NCBI GenBank assembly: GCA_049972045.1
Contig: JBMFKS010000097.1
Coordinates: forward strand, 1 to 10,879
Reading direction: 5' to 3'
DNA: 10,879 nt
Source: SpSt-77 sp049972045
GTDB lineage: Bacteria; Chloroflexota; Anaerolineae; B4-G1; DUEL01
The notes beneath the pieces were generated by a model. It saw only the letters and a list, made by a program, of their open reading frames with translations. It was not told the origin of the DNA and made no database searches. This document shows, piece by piece, positions 1-6,465 of the stretch. Both the position numbers and the translations under genes were made by a program. Positions within the stretch are counted from its first letter, which is position 1; every line of letters begins with the position of its first letter.

Positions 1-8
1 GGGGGTGC

Positions 9-41
9 GTAGGGAAATCGTAGGGAAATCGTAGGGTTCTC
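9..41. repeat. 11-bp tandem direct repeat, about three copies
   Basis: Three head-to-tail units of 11 bp can be read: GTAGGGAAATC at 9-19, the same unit at 20-30, and a diverged GTAGGGTTCTC at 31-41. The period is close to one helical turn, so a protein could contact every copy on the same face. The array may begin before the window edge. It lies about 170 bp upstream of the recJ promoter, with no gene between. Its role is unknown: it may be a regulator-binding array or simply a short tandem duplication. Confidence 0.6.
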
Positions 42-116
42 GTCAAGCAAAAAGGAGAAGAATGTGGTACATTATCGCTGGAGTCAGGGGCGGTGTCTCT
101 TCTTCTCCTCCTTTGG

Positions 117-166
117 TGAGGGCCGGGGAGCCGGCGGTGGCCGGGCGGCGGCGTCCCCGGCCCTCA
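117..166. other. Long GC-rich perfect inverted repeat upstream of recJ
   Basis: Positions 117-129 (TGAGGGCCGGGGA) pair perfectly with 154-166, giving a 13-bp stem around a 24-nt G/C-rich loop. There is no T-run after the stem on either strand: AAAATTT follows on the plus strand and a purine-rich stretch on the minus strand. It is therefore not a canonical intrinsic terminator. It could still end or pause readthrough from the left before the recJ promoter, or form a cruciform. The rest of 1-267 outside the repeat, this hairpin and the promoter holds nothing I can recognise. Confidence 0.5.
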
Positions 167-208
167 AAATTTGGGGTAGGTGAATTTGGGAAAACCCCCT
201 CCTCTGCT

Positions 209-236
209 TTGCCATACCCGCCGCTTGTGGTAGAAT
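209..236 (+). promoter_or_regulatory. Candidate sigma-70-type promoter of recJ
   Basis: TTGCCA at 209-214 (5 of 6 to the -35 consensus) and TAGAAT at 231-236 (5 of 6 to the -10 consensus) are separated by 16 bp. Transcription would start near 243, giving a leader of about 25 nt to the GTG at 268 or about 13 nt to the GTG at 256. It is one of the few AT-richer patches before recJ, and no other hexamer pair nearby fits as well. Confidence 0.6.
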
Positions 237-267
237 AGCCCCACAGCCCGTTCAGGTGTGCTGCGCC

Positions 268-1968
268 GTGCCCACGCGATATCGCTGGAACCTCCCTCAA
301 CCCGTGCCCGATGCATACCGTGCCCATTTTCCCGACCTCCATCCCGTGGTCGTCCAGATTCTCTATCGCAGGGAGACGGACCCGGAGGCCGCGCGGGCGT
401 TCCTGGAGCGACGTCCTGGCCCGGATAATCCCTACGCGCTCCACGGGATGAACCGGGCCGTTGCCCGGATTCGGCAGGCCATCCGGGGAAGAGAGCCCAT
501 CGCCGTCTACGGGGATTTTGACGCGGATGGCGTCACCGCGACGGCTCTTCTGGTCCTGGCGCTCCGCGCCCTGGGCGCGGAGGTCCGCCCGTACATCCCC
601 CATCGGGTGGAGGAGGGGTACGGTCTGAACATTCCGGCCATAGAGGAACTGGCGGATGCCGGGGCCCGCCTGCTGGTCACCGTGGACTGCGGCATCCGTT
701 TCCCGCGCGAGATCGCTCACGCCCGACGCCGGGGAATGGATGTCATCGTCACCGACCACCACCTGGTGGGGACGGAGCCATTGGCGGCGGTGGCCGTGGT
801 GAACCCCCATCAGGAGGAATGCCCGTACCCCTACAAAGGACTGGCCGGGGTTGGCCTGGCCTACAAACTGGCCCAGGCCCTCCTGCGGGCCAACCGCCAG
901 GTCCCCCTGCCCGGAAGCGTCCCCCTGGAGGAGGAGGAATTGCTGGACCTGGTGGCGCTGGGGACGGTGGCGGACCTGGCCCCGCTGACGGGCGAGAACC
1001 GGTGTCTGGTCAGCCGGGGGCTGGAGCGGCTGAACCGGGCGCCGCGCGTCGGCGTGGAGGCGCTGATCCGCCAATCCGGCCTGCGGCCCGGTCAGGTGGA
1101 CACCTGGCAGATCGGCTTCGCGCTGGGCCCCCGCCTGAACGCCGCCGGACGGATCGCCCACGCCGAGAAGGCCTACCGGTTGCTGACCACCGACTCGCCC
1201 CTGGAGGCGGAGCGCCTGGCGCGGGAACTGGACGAACTGAACCAGGAGCGGCAGCGGCTGACGAAGGAGATGCAGGAGCGGGCCCGCGCCGTCGTCCTGG
1301 CTCAGCAGGCCGACCACCCTCTCTTCTTCCTGGCCGACCCGGAATTCCCCGCCGGGGTGGTTGGACTGGTCGCGTCCCGGCTGGTGGAGGAGTTCTACCG
1401 CCCCGCCGTGATTGTGGAGCAGGGGGAGGAAATCAGCAAGGGGTCGGCCCGCTCCATCCCGGAGTTCCCCATCACCCGCGCGCTGGATGCGTGCGCCGAC
1501 CTGCTCATCCGCCATGGGGGCCACGCAGTGGCCGCCGGTTTTGCTGTCCCCACCCGTCACCTGGAAGAATTGAAGCGCCGCCTGCTGGAGATCGCGGCCC
1601 GGGAACTGGAGGGCAAAGAGTTAACCCCCACCCTGCAGATTGACGCCGAAGTTGCCCTGAGGGAGGTCAACGGAGCGCTCTGGAAGGCCCTGCAGGCCCT
1701 CCGTCCCTTCGGGGAGGGGAACCCGGAGCCGCTCCTCCTCAGCCGAAACGTCCGGGTGGAGCGGCAGCGGCCTGTGGGGGACGGTACTCATCTGAAACTG
1801 ACCCTCTCGGATAGGGGAGTATGGTGGGACGGCATTGCCTTCCGGCAGGGGGAATGGGCGGGCCGTCTGCCGGAGCGGGTGGATGTGGTCTATTATCTCC
1901 GGGAGAACGAGTGGAACGGGGAGGTCCGCCTGCAACTGGAGGTTCGGGACCTGCGGCCGGCGGAATAG
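268..1968 (+). CDS. recJ: Single-stranded-DNA-specific exonuclease RecJ
   Basis: RecJ is a cytoplasmic 5'-3' exonuclease on single-stranded DNA that works in recombination, mismatch and base-excision repair. It belongs to the DHH phosphoesterase family and needs Mn2+ or Mg2+. Numbering from GTG 268 (566 aa, close to the roughly 577 aa of E. coli RecJ), the DHH domain shows YGDFDADG (81-88), VDCG (139-142), the DHH triad (163-165) and GPRLNAAGR (287-295). The DHHA1 domain shows HGGH (416-419) followed by AVAAGF. The RecJ OB-type domain, with LRPFGEGNPEP near 478-488, closes the protein. All expected metal ligands are visible, so it should be active. GTG 268 is preferred because CAGGTG (253-258) sits 9 nt upstream; GTG 256 in the same frame adds four residues and has no clear ribosome site. 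The gene stands alone between its own promoter and a strong terminator, and converges on the phn block. Confidence 0.96.
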   Translation: MPTRYRWNLPQPVPDAYRAHFPDLHPVVVQILYRRETDPEAARAFLERRPGPDNPYALHGMNRAVARIRQAIRGREPIAVYGDFDADGVTATALLVLALRALGAEVRPYIPHRVEEGYGLNIPAIEELADAGARLLVTVDCGIRFPREIAHARRRGMDVIVTDHHLVGTEPLAAVAVVNPHQEECPYPYKGLAGVGLAYKLAQALLRANRQVPLPGSVPLEEEELLDLVALGTVADLAPLTGENRCLVSRGLERLNRAPRVGVEALIRQSGLRPGQVDTWQIGFALGPRLNAAGRIAHAEKAYRLLTTDSPLEAERLARELDELNQERQRLTKEMQERARAVVLAQQADHPLFFLADPEFPAGVVGLVASRLVEEFYRPAVIVEQGEEISKGSARSIPEFPITRALDACADLLIRHGGHAVAAGFAVPTRHLEELKRRLLEIAARELEGKELTPTLQIDAEVALREVNGALWKALQALRPFGEGNPEPLLLSRNVRVERQRPVGDGTHLKLTLSDRGVWWDGIAFRQGEWAGRLPERVDVVYYLRENEWNGEVRLQLEVRDLRPAE

Positions 1969-1988
1969 GGCAGGAAGCCCGTGAGCGC

Positions 1989-2021
1989 AGGAGGCGCGGC
2001 GGCGAAGCCGCCGCGCCTTTT
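1989..2021 (+). terminator. Intrinsic terminator of recJ
   Basis: GGCGCGGCGGC (1993-2003), a 3-nt GAA loop and GCCGCCGCGCC (2007-2017) form a perfect 11-bp GC stem. The stem is followed at once by TTTTC on the plus strand, and an AGGA/TTTT extension can pair weakly at its base. It begins about 20 bp after the recJ stop and ends just before the stop of the convergent phnE. On the minus strand there is no T tail, so any effect on phn transcription would be weaker. Confidence 0.85.
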
Positions 2022-2029
2022 CGACCCCC

Positions 2030-4606
2030 TCAGATGAGCCGCTCTCGCGCCCGGGCGCTCACGTAGTCCATCCCCCAGACCATCGCCACGATGGCCCAGG
2101 TGGCCGTCCCCGCCGCCGCGTACTGGTTCAGCCCCACCCAGACCCGGAACTGCTGGCCGATCCCACCGCCGCCCACGAAGCCGACGACGGTGGACATCCG
2201 GATATTGATGTCCCACTGATAGAGGATGTAGGCCAGGAAACGGGGCACCAACTGGGGGATGACCGCATAGATCAGGACCTGGAGCGGGTTGGCCCCCGTC
2301 GCGGTGACCGCCTCCACCGGCCCCGGGTCAATCTCCTCTATCGCTTCGGAGAAGAGTTTCGCCAGGTTGGGGATATTGTTCAGCGCCAGCGCCAGCACCC
2401 CGGCGAAGGGGCCCAGTCCCACCCAACTGGCGCAGATAACGGCCAGAATCATCGGCTCCACCGACCGCCAGAGGTTGAAGACGGTGCGCGCGGTGAAATA
2501 GACCGTCCGTCCCACCGGGCCGCGCCCCATCACATTGCTGGCCCCCAGAAAACTGAGGGGGATGGCCACGACCGACCCCAGCGTCGTCGCCATCAGCGCC
2601 ATCAACAAGGTGACCAGGGAGAGGTTCACGGTGGTGATCAGCGCCTCGCTGGGCTGGTATCCGCCGACCACCCGCTTCCAGGAGATCTCCACGCCCTCAC
2701 CCGTCCCCTCCCGCTCCGCCATCAGCGGATGGATGCGCGTCTCCAGACGAAGGGTACCGGTGGCGTCGGTCCGGCAGCAGTTCTCCTTGACCCGCAGGAA
2801 ACTCCCGTCGGGGAAGCGCCAGCGGACGGAGACGTCGGTATTGGGCGGCAGACCCTCGCCGAGGATGACCAGGGGGTCCCCCGGAGCCCCACAGGAGACG
2901 GAGAGGATGACCCGCGGGCCGTCGGCGGAGGTAGGGGATGTCTCCAGGGGCGGCTCCGAGCCACAGGGCACGACCAGCGGAGCCGTCACCCGCACTTCCT
3001 CGGTCGGACGGGTCAGGAGGTCGGGGAGGAGAAAAGCCCGGGCCATCTGCAGACCGGCAGGCGCCCCCTCCACCAGTGTGGAAAGGCTGATCTCAGCCAC
3101 CCTCCAGGACCATCCCCAGAGGACCAGAAGCAGAACGAAGACGACGGCCGGGACACCGTACCGGCGCAGGGCACCTCCCCTCCGGGGACCGGCGACGCCG
3201 GTGATGATCCGCTCCCGCAGCGCCGCACTGACATAGTCCAATGTCGCCACCACCAGGACGATGGCGATGATGGCCGTCGCCATAGAGTTGTAGTGGCTCA
3301 GGCGAATCCACTGGATAATCAGGAAGCCCAGCCCGGCGTTGCTCACCAGCCCGATGACGGTGGACATCCGCAGATTGATGTCCCACCGGTAGAGGGTGAA
3401 GGCCAGAAAGGAGGGCATAAACTGGGGAATGACGGCGTAGACGACCGTCTGGGCCCAGTTGGCTCCGGTGGCCCGGATCGCCTCTATGGGGCTGGGGTCA
3501 ATCCCCTCTATCGCCTCCGAGTAGAGTTTCCCCAGTGCGGCGATAGAGTGGAGGAGAAGGGCCAGCGTGCCGCAGAAGGGGCCCAACCCCACCCAGACGG
3601 CGAAGATGATGGCCCACATCAGCGTCTCTATGGACCGGACGATGTTCAGGATCGTCCGCACGATGGAGTAGACAGCCAGGCCGAGGGGATGTCCTCCCAT
3701 CAGGTTGCGCGCGGCCACGAAACTGACCGGCAGCGCGAAGACCGTCGCCAGGACGGTGGCGATGAAGGCCAGGGCGATAGTCTCGCCGATCTTCTCCAGG
3801 ACGAGGCGAAGGGTCTCCGTGGGCTGAAGGGAGCCGTAGGCCCGGTACTGACGGGCCTCCACCCGATGGGTTTGGGTCTCCCCAGGGCCAGGCCGCCGGT
3901 CCAGCGGGACCGATGTCACCGGGACCGTTATGGTCACCCGAAAGCGCCCTTCTTCATCCGCCGGGACGACCAGTGGCACTCCGTCCTTCAGCACCCGCTG
4001 ATAGTCGCCGATGGGGTTCTGCCACCAGATCTCCACGTCCAGGCCGGGGAGGAATCCCTCGCCCTCCAGGATGATGGTCTCGCCCAGCGCGGCGCAGGGG
4101 ACGTCGGTTTTCAGGCGGGGCTGCTCGCTGGCCGACCCCTGGGGCGGCGGGAGAGGGTCCACACAGGGGACCTGGAAGGGGAGATACCCGATGTGGCTCT
4201 CCCGGGGGTACTCCAGGAGTTCCGGGCGCACCAGCGCGCTGACGATAGGACGGATAGCAGGCCAGCCGGTAACCAGTCGCCGGGGATTGATCTCCGTTGC
4301 CCGCACCCCCAGCGCGTAGAGGATGAAGGCCGCCAGAAGGAAAGGAGCAACGGTTCCGGAGGAACGGTTTCGGGTCGCCTGGAAGGCGTCCCACATGCCC
4401 CAGAGCCAGACGGCAGCCAGAGGAGCGAAGAGCAGGGGGATCTGTTGCCAGAGGATCAGCCCACCCAGGGCGATGATGGTAGCCAGGAGAGCGATCCCCC
4501 GGCTTCGGCGGCCCTGCACGACCTGCCCCAGGCCGGGGAGGATCAGGGAAAGAAAGGGGATGAGAACAGAAACGGGAAAAGACGGCTTTCTTGTCTCCGC
4601 GTTCAT
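2030..4606 (-). CDS. phnE: Duplicated, fused PhnE-type ABC permease with two Ig-like extracytoplasmic modules
   Basis: This is the membrane-spanning part of a phosphonate/phosphite-type ABC importer, 858 aa against about 260-280 aa for an ordinary PhnE. Order: an N-terminal region with about four membrane segments (about 10-104) and a PGLGQVVQG motif; a first extracytoplasmic module (about 145-255); a first permease domain (about 262-468) with EAIRATGAN; a cytoplasmic linker; a TM segment (about 484-502); a second module (about 545-645); and a second permease domain (652-858) with EAVTATGAN. Near these motifs the two permease halves align at a constant offset of 390 residues (LYSEAIEGIDPSP against LFSEAIEEIDPGP). 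The modules look Ig-like, share EGFLPGxDVxxxW-type patterns, and each begins with a Cys pair (C148/C171, C548/C572). One chain could thus supply both permease positions of the transporter. The ATG overlaps the phnC stop (ATGA), suggesting translational coupling. The permease assignment is firm; the substrate and module role are unknown. Confidence 0.92.
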   Translation of the reverse strand: MNAETRKPSFPVSVLIPFLSLILPGLGQVVQGRRSRGIALLATIIALGGLILWQQIPLLFAPLAAVWLWGMWDAFQATRNRSSGTVAPFLLAAFILYALGVRATEINPRRLVTGWPAIRPIVSALVRPELLEYPRESHIGYLPFQVPCVDPLPPPQGSASEQPRLKTDVPCAALGETIILEGEGFLPGLDVEIWWQNPIGDYQRVLKDGVPLVVPADEEGRFRVTITVPVTSVPLDRRPGPGETQTHRVEARQYRAYGSLQPTETLRLVLEKIGETIALAFIATVLATVFALPVSFVAARNLMGGHPLGLAVYSIVRTILNIVRSIETLMWAIIFAVWVGLGPFCGTLALLLHSIAALGKLYSEAIEGIDPSPIEAIRATGANWAQTVVYAVIPQFMPSFLAFTLYRWDINLRMSTVIGLVSNAGLGFLIIQWIRLSHYNSMATAIIAIVLVVATLDYVSAALRERIITGVAGPRRGGALRRYGVPAVVFVLLLVLWGWSWRVAEISLSTLVEGAPAGLQMARAFLLPDLLTRPTEEVRVTAPLVVPCGSEPPLETSPTSADGPRVILSVSCGAPGDPLVILGEGLPPNTDVSVRWRFPDGSFLRVKENCCRTDATGTLRLETRIHPLMAEREGTGEGVEISWKRVVGGYQPSEALITTVNLSLVTLLMALMATTLGSVVAIPLSFLGASNVMGRGPVGRTVYFTARTVFNLWRSVEPMILAVICASWVGLGPFAGVLALALNNIPNLAKLFSEAIEEIDPGPVEAVTATGANPLQVLIYAVIPQLVPRFLAYILYQWDINIRMSTVVGFVGGGGIGQQFRVWVGLNQYAAAGTATWAIVAMVWGMDYVSARARERLI

Positions 4607-5379
4607 CCGTCCACCATACCCCCGCCGATGGTGACCATCTCTGCCTCTTCGCCGTAGACTTCCTTGAAGCGCTGGCGGGTCAGTTCCTTCGGATGCCCGT
4701 CAAAGACCAGAACCCCTTCCTTCAGACCGATGACCCGGCTGGCGTAGCGGTGGACCAGGTCCAAGAAGTGGAGGCTGCAGATGATGGTGATCCCCTCTTC
4801 CCGGTTCAGTTGCTCCAGGTACTGGAGAATGGAGTGGGCCAGGACGGGGTCCAGGCTGGCGACGGGCTCGTCGGCCAGAATCAGTTCGGGCTCCTGCATC
4901 AGCGCACGGGCGATCCCCACTCGTTGCTGCTGGCCGCCGGAGAGTTGGTCGGCGCGACTGTGGATTTTATCGGCGATACCCACCCGCTCCAGCGCGGCCA
5001 CGGCCCGCTGATGGTCCTCCGGCGGGAAGTAGTGAAGGAGGCTCAACCAGGGGTTGGCGTAGCCCAGCCGCCCGGAGAGGACGTTGGTCAGCACGCTGGA
5101 GCGGCGCACCAGGTTGAACTGCTGAAAGATCATCCCGATCCGGCGGCGGATCCGACGGAGTTCGCGGGGACTGGCCGCGGTGATGTCCAGGCCGTTCCAG
5201 ATCACCCGGCCGGAAGTGGGCTCAATCAGACGGTTGATACAGCGCAACAGGGTGGATTTTCCGGAACCGGAGAGGCCGATGACGGCCAGGAACTCCCCGT
5301 CGGCGACGGTGAAACTGACGTCTTTCAGCGCCACCATCCCATTGGGAAACACTTTGGTCAGATGTCGGACTTCCAGCAT
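4603..5379 (-). CDS. phnC: Phosphonate-type ABC transporter ATP-binding protein PhnC
   Basis: This 258-aa cytoplasmic ATPase powers import through PhnE. All nucleotide-binding motifs are intact: Walker A GLSGSGKS (35-42), Q-loop FQQFNL (85-90), signature LSGGQ (146-150), Walker B ILADE (167-171), D-loop SLDP (175-178) and H-loop His204. Length and motif spacing match the PhnC family. The ATG at 5379 is preceded by AGGA six nt upstream, inside the palindrome AGGAATTCCT (5380-5389), so its ribosome site is only moderate. The stop overlaps the phnE start by 4 bp. A stable hairpin lies between it and phnD. The family transports phosphonates, phosphite, phosphate esters and related anions, and the ATPase does not reveal which. 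Confidence 0.93.
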   Translation of the reverse strand: MLEVRHLTKVFPNGMVALKDVSFTVADGEFLAVIGLSGSGKSTLLRCINRLIEPTSGRVIWNGLDITAASPRELRRIRRRIGMIFQQFNLVRRSSVLTNVLSGRLGYANPWLSLLHYFPPEDHQRAVAALERVGIADKIHSRADQLSGGQQQRVGIARALMQEPELILADEPVASLDPVLAHSILQYLEQLNREEGITIICSLHFLDLVHRYASRVIGLKEGVLVFDGHPKELTRQRFKEVYGEEAEMVTIGGGMVDG

Positions 5380-5402
5380 AGGAATTCCTAAATATGGAAG
5401 GC

Positions 5403-5431
5403 ATGCCGGGCGCTGCGACAGCGCCCGGCAT
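5403..5431 (-). other. Stable hairpin between phnD and phnC
   Basis: ATGCCGGGCGCTG (5403-5415) and CAGCGCCCGGCAT (5419-5431) form a perfect 13-bp stem with a 3-nt loop, in the 69-bp phnD-phnC gap. No T-run follows on the minus strand, so it is probably not a full terminator. Intercistronic hairpins after binding-protein genes commonly protect the upstream message from 3' exonucleases and keep the binding protein in excess over ATPase and permease. That role fits here but is inferred. Confidence 0.7.
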
Positions 5432-5448
5432 CCCCGCTTGCCGAGGGG

Positions 5449-6354
5449 TTACTTTTTGATCAGGTCCTCAATGTTGATCCCGGCCTTGCTGAGATCGGCC
5501 CGGAAGGCGTCGTAGAAGGAGTCGTCGGCCGGCTGGAGCCCCTCAATGCTGTAGACGGTCTTCAGTGCGGCCTTCCCTTCCTCCGTCTGGGCGATGTCCA
5601 GGAGCGCCTGGACAATCTTCTGCCGCATATCGGCCGGGAAGTCCTTGATGAAGGAGACGTTGTCGTTGGGGATGTCCGAGGTGGTCGCCAGGACGACGAC
5701 CTTCTCCTTCACATCGGCGATGTCCTTCTCCACCGAACTGCGGGCATCGGAGTAGGTCGCGCCGGCATCGCAGTCGCCGTTGTAGACCGCGACGATGACG
5801 TTGTTGTGGGACCCGGCCTCCACCGTCTTGGCGAAGTCGGCGTCGGGATCAACCCCGTTGGCCTTCAGGAAGATGCGGGGGATGATGTAGCCGGAGGTGG
5901 AGTTGGGGTCCACCCAGCACATCACCTTCCCCTTCAGGTCTTGGATGGACTGAATCCCGCTATCGGCCCGGACGACGATCTGTCCTTTGTAGGACGTGCT
6001 GCCGAAGCGGACGGTCACCAGGGCGACATCCACCCCGTACTTCTCGCGGGCCAGGACGTAGTTGAAAGTGTTGAGCCAGCCGATGTGGGCCTTCCCGGCA
6101 CCCATGGCCTCCCGGACGGCGGCGAAGTCGGTGCCGACATTGGCTTTGACCACCAGGCCGGTCCGCTCGGTGATCATCCGGGCCAGTTGTTCGCCGCCCG
6201 CGATGATCTCTTGGGTGTCCCCGGAGGGGACGAAGGACATAATAATGGGGTTCTCCTCGGTCCCCAGGGCGGGGGCTTTCTTGCAGCCGGTCACCCCGGC
6301 CAGCGCGGCGACCAGGGTCAGCAGCGCAAGGGTCAGAAGCACTTTTCGGGACAT
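5449..6354 (-). CDS. phnD: Phosphonate/phosphite-type ABC transporter substrate-binding lipoprotein PhnD
   Basis: This is the extracytoplasmic solute-binding protein that delivers ligand to PhnCE. From ATG 6354 it has 301 aa. The N-terminus has positive charge (SRKV), a hydrophobic stretch (about 5-19) and a lipobox ending VTGC with lipidated Cys24, so it should be anchored to the outer face of the membrane. Family hallmarks are FVPSGD near the mature N-terminus, VDPNSTSGY (a phosphonate-pocket-type STSG loop), and GSHNNVIVAVYNGDCDAGAT, the usual second-lobe motif. ATG 6354 is preferred over the in-frame GTG 6369 because GGAGG lies 8 nt upstream of it and the signal peptide then has normal length. 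The ligand could be a phosphonate, phosphite or another small anion, and cannot be assigned by eye. Confidence 0.92.
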   Translation of the reverse strand: MSRKVLLTLALLTLVAALAGVTGCKKAPALGTEENPIIMSFVPSGDTQEIIAGGEQLARMITERTGLVVKANVGTDFAAVREAMGAGKAHIGWLNTFNYVLAREKYGVDVALVTVRFGSTSYKGQIVVRADSGIQSIQDLKGKVMCWVDPNSTSGYIIPRIFLKANGVDPDADFAKTVEAGSHNNVIVAVYNGDCDAGATYSDARSSVEKDIADVKEKVVVLATTSDIPNDNVSFIKDFPADMRQKIVQALLDIAQTEEGKAALKTVYSIEGLQPADDSFYDAFRADLSKAGINIEDLIKK

Positions 6355-6465
6355 TTTCCTTTCCTCCACTGATAAGATTTGAGAGATGGACAGAGTAAGC
6401 AGGAAATGAGTTACGTGATTGGCTCATTCGCCCCAGGCATCCCTCCTTTCGGTCACCGTCACCGA
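6355..6465 (-). other. 111-bp gap between the upstream fusion gene and phnD
   Basis: The gap holds an imperfect palindrome TCGGTCACCGTCACCGA (6449-6465) directly after the upstream stop, then, in the minus direction, a strong AAAGGAGGG (6449-6441) that abuts a nine-codon open frame (ATG 6440). The spacing to that ATG is too short for efficient initiation. The phnD ribosome site GGAGG lies near the 3' end of the gap. I see no convincing promoter hexamers and no T-tailed hairpin, so transcription may run on into phnD. The gap is much longer than the other junctions in the block and could hold a leader or a secondary start. Confidence 0.4.

Noticed and set aside
62..238. A 58-codon frame (ATG 62) preceded by AAAGGAGAAG
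   Set aside because: The product is low-complexity, runs through the hairpin and the recJ promoter, and the ribosome-site spacing is short. No support for a real gene.
43..1560. A 505-codon open frame on the minus strand
   Set aside because: It is antisense to recJ, whose catalytic motifs are intact; the frame has no recognisable domain.
2729..4657. A 642-codon open frame on the plus strand
   Set aside because: It is antisense to phnE, whose membrane segments and EAA motifs are clear. The plus-strand product is low-complexity and Gly/Asp-rich.
5403..5431. The phnD-phnC hairpin as an intrinsic terminator
   Set aside because: No T-run follows on either strand and the downstream phnC continues the same block.
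6411..6440. A nine-codon leader peptide after AAAGGAGGG on the minus strand
   Set aside because: The ribosome site almost touches the ATG, and the peptide has no run of regulatory codons, so translation is doubtful. Kept only as part of the gap description.
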